From CAWCPR01 sp963797475 (GTDB lineage: Bacteria > Chloroflexota > Anaerolineae > Anaerolineales > UBA4823), in assembly GCA_963797475.1 (NCBI GenBank), contig CAWCPR010000001.1, positions 434,001 to 498,000 of the forward strand: a stretch of DNA of 64,000 nt. The letters are read 5' to 3'. A program made the position numbers and the translations under genes. How positions within the stretch are numbered: the stretch's first letter is position 1; every line of letters begins with the position of its first letter. The notes under the pieces were generated by a model that saw nothing but the letters and a program-made list of their open reading frames with translations, was not told the DNA's origin and ran no database searches. Positions 42,776 through 50,517 of the stretch are shown here, one piece after another.

Positions 42776-44269
42776 ATGCACCCCTCCATTTCTCAGAAAA
42801 AATCCAATCCAAAAGATAGCGCTACTGCTCAAGATTCCGTGCTGGCGATCAATAAGTGGTGGGTGCTGATTTCAGTTGGGATCAGCACTTTCATGTCTGC
42901 CCTGGATACCAGCGTTGTGAACACTGTGCTGCCGGTATTGAGAAAGTCCTTCGGGAGCGATGTCGCCGCGATCGAATGGGTTGTCATCATTTATTTGCTG
43001 GTGGTCAGCGGTCTGCTGCTCAGCTTTGGCCGCCTGGGAGATCTGCGCGGCCACAGGCCTGTATTCCTGGTTGGCTTTGTTTGCTTCGTGACCAGCTCAG
43101 CGTTGTGCGGGCTGGCGCAATCATCCAGCGCCCTGATCGCCTTCCGCGGCCTGCAAGCCCTGGGCGCGGCCATGCTTTCGGCGAACTCGCCGGCAATTCT
43201 GACCAAGAGTTTCCCCGACAGCCAGCGCGGACAAGCGCTTGGGCTGCAGGCGACGATGACCTATCTCGGCCTGACGGTGGGTCCATCCCTGGGCGGCTGG
43301 TTGACTGATATGTTTAGCTGGCGGGCAGTTTTCTTTATCAATGTCCCGGTTGGGTTGCTTGCCTTAGGGCTCAGCTACCGCTTCATCCCCCACGACGAAG
43401 GAAAACATAATTCCGAACGGTTTGACCTTGCGGGTGCAGCCTTCTTCATGACCGGCCTGATCGCTTTGTTGCTTGGGCTCAACCAGGGACACGCCTGGGG
43501 CTGGTTCTCCTGGCAAATCATATCCTTAATAATAACGTCCGTAATCCTGTTAGGCGCCTTTCTAAGGATCGAGCTTCGAGTGCAGAGCCCGATGGTCGAT
43601 TTAAGCCTGTTTTCCAACCGGTTGTTCACAGCCTCCGTGGCCAGCGCGATTCTAAATTACATCTGTGTTTACGCCATCCTGTTCCTGATGCCGTTTTACC
43701 TGATCCAGGGGCGCCTGTTCGACCCCTCCCATGCCGGTCTTCTGCTGACCGCCATGCCGATCCTGATGGCCCTGGTCGCCCCAATAAGCGGGACATTTTC
43801 CGACCGAAAAGGTGCGCGCCTGCCGGGAACGATTGGGATGGCCTTATTAGCCGCCGGGCTGTTTTCTCTCTCCAGGCTGGGCTTACAGTCCACGGCAGGT
43901 CAGATTATCCTTGCTCTGGCGATCGCCGGATTGGGAATCGGGGTGTTTATCTCGCCGAACAACAGCGCATTGATGGGATCTGCCCCACGCCACCGCCAGG
44001 GTATCGCTGCGGGGGTCCTGGCGACGGCTCGCAGCGTGGGCATGGTGTTAGGCGTGGGATTAGCGGGTGCAATTTTCACCACCGTACTGGAACAACGCCA
44101 GGCTGCGCCGTCCGGGGGTCTGTTTGACGCCATCCAGATCAGCTTTTTGTTTACAACCGGGGTCGCGTTGGCAGGCATGCTCACTTCGGCAATCCGAGGA
44201 AATGGAGGCGAGAAGACCTTGGGAGAAAATTCGCCAGCCGCCTCTCCGGACGTCGAAAAGCTCAGTTGA
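42776..44269 (+). CDS. DHA2-family MFS drug efflux transporter
   Basis: A 497-residue carrier with about 14 helices, of the EmrB/QacA type. Motif D1 LDTSVVNTVLPVL lies in helix 1, motif A GRLGDLRGHRPVF between helices 2 and 3, and motif C GLTVGPSLGGWL in helix 5. It expels toxic hydrophobic or cationic compounds with proton exchange. The ATG at 42776 has no strong Shine-Dalgarno. Its promoter carries a palindrome suited to a drug-responsive repressor. Confidence 0.92.
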   Translation: MHPSISQKKSNPKDSATAQDSVLAINKWWVLISVGISTFMSALDTSVVNTVLPVLRKSFGSDVAAIEWVVIIYLLVVSGLLLSFGRLGDLRGHRPVFLVGFVCFVTSSALCGLAQSSSALIAFRGLQALGAAMLSANSPAILTKSFPDSQRGQALGLQATMTYLGLTVGPSLGGWLTDMFSWRAVFFINVPVGLLALGLSYRFIPHDEGKHNSERFDLAGAAFFMTGLIALLLGLNQGHAWGWFSWQIISLIITSVILLGAFLRIELRVQSPMVDLSLFSNRLFTASVASAILNYICVYAILFLMPFYLIQGRLFDPSHAGLLLTAMPILMALVAPISGTFSDRKGARLPGTIGMALLAAGLFSLSRLGLQSTAGQIILALAIAGLGIGVFISPNNSALMGSAPRHRQGIAAGVLATARSVGMVLGVGLAGAIFTTVLEQRQAAPSGGLFDAIQISFLFTTGVALAGMLTSAIRGNGGEKTLGENSPAASPDVEKLS

Positions 44270-44295
44270 GGTAACCCAACGAATTTACTGAACCG

Positions 44296-45492
44296 ATGAT
44301 CGATTATCCAGCATTGATGCAGGTTTTTTCGATGCCGCGGCCGAACGGCAGTAAAGCCGAGCGAGCCACCCGCGCGGCAGCATTGAACTGGCTGGAACGT
44401 CACAATATCCCCTACCAGCGCCAGTCCTTTCGCATCTTCCCCTATCTGTTCGAAGCCATTGGAATCTGGCTGCTGGTCTCTCGCAACCTGCTGGCGGCCG
44501 CCATCTGGTTCCATTGGGGCTGGTGGACGGCCTGGATCTCATTTATCGGCCTGCTTGGCGGCAGCCTGGATGAATTCTTCAATCTGCCCCTGGTAGGTTG
44601 GTTCGGCGCCAGGCGAACCGAGAATGTCCTGGTCGAGTTTAACCCGCCCAAGGCGGTCCAGGAAGCGGTGGTCTGCGCTCATTACGACAGTAAAACCGAG
44701 CTGCTCGATCACCGCCAGCGCATGATCTTATTAAAATCAATCCCAGCCGGCTTTGCGATCTCGCTCATCCTGGGCTTTTTGGGGCCGCTGGACGCCTGGG
44801 CGCGGCTCCACCAGCCCGGATGGGAAAGCTATGTCTTCTGGAGCGGCGCGGCGCTAACCATCCCGTTGCTGATCCTGGCCTGGGGAATGGGCTTAAACCT
44901 GGCTTCAGGAAGGCTGCTGCGACCCAGCCGGGGCTCGGTTGATGATGGCGCCGCCTGCGCGGTCCTTTTAGGCCTGGCGGATGCGCTTTTCAATCAAGAA
45001 AAAGAGCTCAACCTGAAAAACACCCGGGTTACCCTGGCGCTCTTCACCGGCGAGGAAGTCGACCGCCAGGGTTCTCGCGCCTATACCCGCAGCCGTTCCT
45101 GGCCCGTACCGGCGATTTGCCTCAACCTGGAAGCGATGGCCCAGGACGGAAATTATGTTTACTGGCAGCGAGATGGCAGTTTGCTGCATCTTTCGCCCAC
45201 CAGCGCTGCAGTAAACCAGCTCCTTTGCCAGGCGGTTCAAGAGATCACCGGAAGATCGCCTGTAATGGGAGGTCCGATGTTGAGCGACGGGGCGTCATTT
45301 CTGCAAACGGGCGTCCCTACCGCTGTCCTGGGCACTTATGACCAGCGGTTTAAAGACCGGGGTATGCACCACCCCAGCGACAATCCCTCCCGGGTTGTCT
45401 TCCAAAAACTGCCCGAAGGGGTGCGAATCTTGACCCGTTTTCTGCAGCTTTATGACCGATCTTTCCAGCCTAGCGGAAGATCTGACGATTAA
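44296..45492 (+). CDS. membrane M28-family metallopeptidase
   Basis: A 398-residue protein with two hydrophobic pairs (about 55-92 and 145-210) inserted in an M28 aminopeptidase fold. The zinc ligands can be followed: CAHYDSK, GSVDDGAAC, FTGEEVDRQGSR, NLEAMAQ and the final HHPSDN. It probably cleaves peptides at the membrane. It is the first of four closely spaced genes: the next ATG is 2 bases after its stop. Confidence 0.85.
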   Translation: MIDYPALMQVFSMPRPNGSKAERATRAAALNWLERHNIPYQRQSFRIFPYLFEAIGIWLLVSRNLLAAAIWFHWGWWTAWISFIGLLGGSLDEFFNLPLVGWFGARRTENVLVEFNPPKAVQEAVVCAHYDSKTELLDHRQRMILLKSIPAGFAISLILGFLGPLDAWARLHQPGWESYVFWSGAALTIPLLILAWGMGLNLASGRLLRPSRGSVDDGAACAVLLGLADALFNQEKELNLKNTRVTLALFTGEEVDRQGSRAYTRSRSWPVPAICLNLEAMAQDGNYVYWQRDGSLLHLSPTSAAVNQLLCQAVQEITGRSPVMGGPMLSDGASFLQTGVPTAVLGTYDQRFKDRGMHHPSDNPSRVVFQKLPEGVRILTRFLQLYDRSFQPSGRSDD

Positions 45493-45494
45493 CG

Positions 45495-48032
45495 ATGCGC
45501 AAAGCATTGCTGGTCACCTTCTGCCTGGCCCTGTTGCTCTGGGCCGCCCGGCCTGTCGCCGCCCAAGGACAAATCACCGTTTATTACGCCGGACCGCAGG
45601 GGATTGTCCAAACCGCTCTCAGCCTTGCCAAAGATTTCACCTTCGTCGATGACCCCGACCAGGCGCAGGTGCTGGTCTTGAATGACAGCCTGCCTGAACC
45701 GGATCGCCTGGCCGCGCGCCTGCGCGCCGGCGCCGGGCTGGTCCTGCTGCTCGGGCCCAATCTGGAAGCCTCCCAGATTAATTCTTTGCTGGGTTTCCCC
45801 ATCTCGATCCAACCCCAGGAACAACCGCTGAGCCTGGTCGAGGCCAGCGGGGTTAATGCGTTCATCACGGAACAGGTCGTCTGGAACAGTGCGCCCCAGG
45901 TGCGCCAGCGCGCCAGCATTCTCACCACGGACGCTGGCCTTAGCCCCTTAGTGGTCGGCTTCGAGGATGGAAGCCTGGTCCTGGGAAATGCACAGGTCGC
46001 TGCCGGCAGCGCTTTCGTTTTCACCCCCTACCTGGATGGCTTTAACCCGCAATTTCAAGAATGGGCCTACTTCAACTACCTGATCTATGCACTGGTCGTG
46101 TCAGCCGGTGGACAAACGCCGCTCACCTACGCGCAATACCCGGCCTCGCCAGTGCCGCATGCTTCGCAACAGGCAGTCTTGATTGCCATTCTTGCAGGAA
46201 TGTTGGCGCTGGCGTTCCTGGCTTATTGGGTTGTCAGGCGCTACAGCCTGGCCAACCCGCAGGTGTTAGACGACCTGGTGGTAGACCGGGCAGAATTCGA
46301 GACCCGCCAGGCGAGCACAGATTGGGACGAGATTGGCTTCCATCGCCCTCTTGGCGGATTTATGCTGGCGTTCATGCTGGGTCTGGTATTGTTCATCCCG
46401 CTGATCGTTTACCAGAACCTGATTTTGCCGGTTTATATCCTGCCTTCAGCCCAGGCATTGGGCATTTGGGGGCGGGTGGTGCAGTTCTTCAATTTCCTCT
46501 GGCTGCTGTTCGACATGGGCACCAGCGCGGCGTTCATCAAATTCTTCGCCCAATATCGGGTCCATGACCCGCGCAAGGCCATCTTGTACGGGCAGGTTTT
46601 CGTTTGGTGGCAGGCCCTCTCTGGTACAGCGCAAATCGCGTTAATCACTGCTTTGGTCGGCACCCTGCTGCCGCGCAGCGCGTTTGCGTTATACACCTGG
46701 AGTATTATCATTCATACCTTCATCCAGATCCCCGGATTTTTCCAGGTGTTTCGCCATGCGTTGATGGCCTGGCAGCGCTTCGATTACGCTCAAATCCTGG
46801 AAATGGGTCTTTATCTGGTGTTTCCAATCGTCACCCAGCCCGTCCTGGTATTGCTGCTGGTAGCCTGGGGGAAATCGCAGCCGGTGTTCGGCGGGGCGAT
46901 GGGCGGGTTATTCGGCCTGGGCTTCGCAGCATACGCCACAGAGGCGCTCACCTTTATCATCGGCTACTGGCTCTACCGGCGCCTGGGCTACAACACCCGG
47001 CTGCTTTTCCTGGCCCATTTCGACTGGCAAACCGTCAAAAGCGCGTTTCGGTTCGGAGTATTCGAGATGCTTGGCTCGGTCGCCTGGGCAGGCGGGCAGG
47101 CAATGGAAGTCGTGATCACACAGACCCGCCTGGTCAACTACACCGAAGTGTGGGGGAACTGGGGGTTGGCTCAGAATTTCGTGTTTGCCTTCAATGTCTT
47201 ACAAACCCTCTATAACAACCTGATGCCTTCCATATCCGAATCGATCTCGCACGCCCGCCAGGCGTTGAGCCAGTATTACTCCGCGGTGGCTTACAAGTGG
47301 GGCGGTATGGTCAGCGCCTATATTGGCTCGGTGCTTTTGGCGGTATCTGACCGCTTCATCCTGGGCGCCAGTGGGCCGGAATTCGTGCGCGCCGCTGTTT
47401 ATGCGATCCCTTTGGTGATTTGGGGCGCGGTCCAATATCCATCTTGGGTGGGCGATAGCGTGCAGTTGGGCGCTAACCGGCCTTACCTCAAGACCGCGAT
47501 GGTTGCAGGTGAGCAGATCATTCGCATCGCGCTGGCTTACCTGCTTCTGGCCCGCTTCCAGATCAATGCCTTGATCATCGCTTATTTCGTAGGCCTGCTT
47601 GCCAAGGACTTCGGGGCATATTTCGTCAACGACCGCTTATGTTTCCGCCAGCGCTTTTATTTCTGGCAGTCCATCGCCGCGCCGCTGTTTGCCGGGATTG
47701 CCCATTATTCGGTCCTGCGCTGGGTCACTGGCATTCTGTGGAAAGGCGATCAAGTGACCAGTGTTCTCATCTTCCTGATTGGAATCCTGCTCTCTTACCC
47801 GCTTTTTGCCTTCTTCTACGGATTATTCGGCGGTTGGGATGACGACACACTGGCGGAGCTCCGCCATGGGGCAAAAATGAGCAATATGATGTACGCTTTA
47901 TCCTGGTTGTTTTGGGCTTCTTCGGCTCTTGGCGCGCGTTACAGCCCGCTGCACGGGCGCTTTCCAATCGACATCCGCGCGGCTGCGCTGGATGAAGCTG
48001 CCTCGTTAACCCAGGAACGGGTGAACCTGTAG
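45495..48032 (+). CDS. MOP-type flippase fused to exported N-terminal domain
   Basis: An 845-residue protein. A signal peptide (cleavage near VAAQ-GQ) leads a soluble extracytoplasmic domain of about 200 residues with a DUF4350/GATase-like look (AQVLVLNDSLPEPDRLAARL). A first membrane span lies near residue 233, and from about 285 there are 12 or more helices resembling oligosaccharide or lipid flippases (MATE/MVF superfamily). The C-terminal 60 residues are again soluble. It probably moves lipid-linked saccharide or another polymer precursor across the membrane. The fusion is unusual. Confidence 0.75.
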   Translation: MRKALLVTFCLALLLWAARPVAAQGQITVYYAGPQGIVQTALSLAKDFTFVDDPDQAQVLVLNDSLPEPDRLAARLRAGAGLVLLLGPNLEASQINSLLGFPISIQPQEQPLSLVEASGVNAFITEQVVWNSAPQVRQRASILTTDAGLSPLVVGFEDGSLVLGNAQVAAGSAFVFTPYLDGFNPQFQEWAYFNYLIYALVVSAGGQTPLTYAQYPASPVPHASQQAVLIAILAGMLALAFLAYWVVRRYSLANPQVLDDLVVDRAEFETRQASTDWDEIGFHRPLGGFMLAFMLGLVLFIPLIVYQNLILPVYILPSAQALGIWGRVVQFFNFLWLLFDMGTSAAFIKFFAQYRVHDPRKAILYGQVFVWWQALSGTAQIALITALVGTLLPRSAFALYTWSIIIHTFIQIPGFFQVFRHALMAWQRFDYAQILEMGLYLVFPIVTQPVLVLLLVAWGKSQPVFGGAMGGLFGLGFAAYATEALTFIIGYWLYRRLGYNTRLLFLAHFDWQTVKSAFRFGVFEMLGSVAWAGGQAMEVVITQTRLVNYTEVWGNWGLAQNFVFAFNVLQTLYNNLMPSISESISHARQALSQYYSAVAYKWGGMVSAYIGSVLLAVSDRFILGASGPEFVRAAVYAIPLVIWGAVQYPSWVGDSVQLGANRPYLKTAMVAGEQIIRIALAYLLLARFQINALIIAYFVGLLAKDFGAYFVNDRLCFRQRFYFWQSIAAPLFAGIAHYSVLRWVTGILWKGDQVTSVLIFLIGILLSYPLFAFFYGLFGGWDDDTLAELRHGAKMSNMMYALSWLFWASSALGARYSPLHGRFPIDIRAAALDEAASLTQERVNL

Positions 48033-48065
48033 CTGATATAATTCCCGGAAGAGGAGGAAAAGAAG

Positions 48066-50507
48066 ATTATAGACAGCCCTGTTTTACCTCAAATTGAACC
48101 CAGCCAGCCCTCGTCGCAGGGCGACTGCGCCAGCCCGATCCTGTACGTTCTGGTCGCAATATGGGTTGTGTCGATCGCCATCGCCCGCACGCTGGTGGAC
48201 TTCGTCGCCTCCGCCGCGCCCGGGCCGATTACAATCCGGACCGGTATTTTTCTCACCCTGGGCGAAGCTGTCCTGATCGGCGCGCCGATCTTAACCCTGG
48301 CCGCGGTCTGGCGCCGGCCTCGCTACCGGGAGATCTACCGCGCCTGGGCTTTCGCGGTTATCTTCCTGATCGTGATGCTGCCAGCCAGCTTGCCGCCGAT
48401 TAAGTATTCCCAGTTGCAATCCGTGCTGCAGATCATAATCGCCCTGGTTTACGCCGTCTTCCTGCGCTGGCTGGGCGGAAGCCAGGAGAAACAGGCGCAG
48501 GTCAACGCAAATTCCATGTCCAGGCCCGTGAGCAGGCTGGGGTTCGCAGGGCTGGCGATCGCCGCCCTTCTGGCGCTGCCCTGGCTGGCGTGGGGTGCGC
48601 TGGGCTCGCCCCTCGACACCCTGCTGGCGCTCTCGGCTGCCCTCGCCATCGGCCTGGCAGCAGGGCAGTTGTTGGAGACGGGGCTATTTGCGCCATTTCG
48701 CCGGCTGCAAGCCGTCCGCTGGCAGGATCTTGTTCTGTCCGGGTTCAGCGCCGCAATTACCCTGGTGATCCTCGCCAGCGGCACAGGATTTGTTTTTGGC
48801 AGCATGCAGCTCATGCTCATGCTGGTTCTTCCGGCCCTGGGCATTGTCCTGGCCGGGTTGAGGTTGTCCGGAGCGCGAGTGGGTGTGCTCGCCCTGCTCA
48901 CCGGATTAGCCGCCGCCGGCCCAATGACGCTGATCGACCCGGACGAGCTGGCCTTGATTATCACCGCTTCGCCGGGCGAAATCCTGCAATGGGCGATGAA
49001 AGCCGCCGGCGTTTCACTGTCGATAGGCCTGCTCTTCAGCCTGGTTATCTTCCTGATAGCCGTCCTGCGCAAGGATAAGCCCACAGAACAACCGGTGGGC
49101 AAGCCGGGCCGGTTTTCAGCGCTTTTCGCGCTGCTGGCTGCCGCCGCCTGGCTTGCCGCAGCCCTGGTCTATTTCCTGGCAGGCCAGCCCGGCTTTTATG
49201 GAGAGCGCCTTTTCGTGATCTTGAAAAGCCAGCCGGATCTTTCCGCCGCGCCCACCATGCAAGACAACATCGCCAGGCGCGAATTTGTTTACGCCACCCT
49301 GGTGGACAACGCAAACGGTACCCAGGCTGGAATTCGCCAGGTGCTCGACAGCTTCCATATCGCCTATACGCCTTATTATCTGGAAAACAGCATCGAAATC
49401 CAGGCGGACCCCTTGCTGCGCCTTTGGCTGGCCACCCGGCCCGAAGTAGACCGGGTTCTGGACAGCCCGCACATGCGCCCCTTACCGCAAATACCCCCCT
49501 CCACGGGCGGCAGCGCCAGCGCTCCCAGCCAGCCGGATTGGAATCTCACCATGATCGGTGCAGACCGGGTCTGGAATGAGCTCCAGGTCACCGGGCAGGG
49601 GATCGTCGTCGGCCAATCAGACAGCGGTGCGGATGGCCAACACCCTGACCTGGCGCCTTCCTATCGCGGCAAGGATGCCAGCAACGATTACAACTGGCTG
49701 GACCCCTGGTACGGCAGCCGTTCGCCAACGGACGCTGGGTTCCACGGCACCCATACGCTCGGGACGATGGTGGGCAAATCCACCGGCGTAGCCCCAGGGG
49801 CGACCTGGATCGGGTGCGTCAACCTGGCCCGCAACCTGGGAAATCCGGCCCTTTACCTGAACTGCATGCAGTTCATGCTGGCGCCTTTCCCGCAGGATGG
49901 CGACCCCTTGAAAGACGGCGATCCTGCCAGGGGCGCCAACATCATCAATAACTCCTGGGGATGCCCGGACATGGAAGGCTGCGATCCCAACGCCCTGCTG
50001 GCTGCCACCCAGGCCTTGCAAGCCGCCGGCGTGTTCGTCGAAAGCTCGGCTGGAAATGACGGCCCCGCCTGCGAGACGGTTCGTGACCCGATCTCGCTGT
50101 ACTCGGCGGCCTATTCCACCGGAGCGATCGACCAGTCCGGACAGTTGGCCAGCTTCAGCAGCCGGGGACCGGTAACCGCGGATGGCAGCGGGCGCATTAA
50201 GCCGGACATCGTCGCCCCAGGAGTAGATGTGCTATCGACGCTGCCTGGGGATACTTATGGCCGCTTCAGCGGCACATCCATGGCTGGCCCGCATGTCGTA
50301 GGCGTGGTAGCCCTGATGTGGTCCGCAAACCCGGCCTTGATCGGGAATATCGAGCGCACCGAGCAGATTCTCGATCAGACGGCAAAACCCTATAGCGGCG
50401 CGCTGCCTGCCTGCCCGCAATCGGATGGCAGACCGAGTTCGGCCGTGGGGTATGGGGTCGTTGACGCGTACGCCGCGGTGAAAATGGCCCAGCAAGAGGG
50501 GAAATAA
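48066..50507 (+). CDS. polytopic membrane protein with C-terminal S8 peptidase
   Basis: The N-terminal 350 residues hold about ten hydrophobic helices; the C-terminal half is an extracytoplasmic subtilisin with Asp in VGQSDSGADGQHPD, His in GFHGTHTLG and Ser in FSGTSMAGPHV. I set the start at ATT 48066, 8 bases after GAGGAGG (48051-48057), because no ATG/GTG/TTG fits that ribosome binding site. The next usual start, GTG 48168, lacks one and cuts the first helix (PILYVLVAIWVVSIAIA). If GTG is used, the protein has 779 residues instead of 813. Confidence 0.85.
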   Translation: MIDSPVLPQIEPSQPSSQGDCASPILYVLVAIWVVSIAIARTLVDFVASAAPGPITIRTGIFLTLGEAVLIGAPILTLAAVWRRPRYREIYRAWAFAVIFLIVMLPASLPPIKYSQLQSVLQIIIALVYAVFLRWLGGSQEKQAQVNANSMSRPVSRLGFAGLAIAALLALPWLAWGALGSPLDTLLALSAALAIGLAAGQLLETGLFAPFRRLQAVRWQDLVLSGFSAAITLVILASGTGFVFGSMQLMLMLVLPALGIVLAGLRLSGARVGVLALLTGLAAAGPMTLIDPDELALIITASPGEILQWAMKAAGVSLSIGLLFSLVIFLIAVLRKDKPTEQPVGKPGRFSALFALLAAAAWLAAALVYFLAGQPGFYGERLFVILKSQPDLSAAPTMQDNIARREFVYATLVDNANGTQAGIRQVLDSFHIAYTPYYLENSIEIQADPLLRLWLATRPEVDRVLDSPHMRPLPQIPPSTGGSASAPSQPDWNLTMIGADRVWNELQVTGQGIVVGQSDSGADGQHPDLAPSYRGKDASNDYNWLDPWYGSRSPTDAGFHGTHTLGTMVGKSTGVAPGATWIGCVNLARNLGNPALYLNCMQFMLAPFPQDGDPLKDGDPARGANIINNSWGCPDMEGCDPNALLAATQALQAAGVFVESSAGNDGPACETVRDPISLYSAAYSTGAIDQSGQLASFSSRGPVTADGSGRIKPDIVAPGVDVLSTLPGDTYGRFSGTSMAGPHVVGVVALMWSANPALIGNIERTEQILDQTAKPYSGALPACPQSDGRPSSAVGYGVVDAYAAVKMAQQEGK

Positions 50508-50517
50508 CAGGGCTTTG

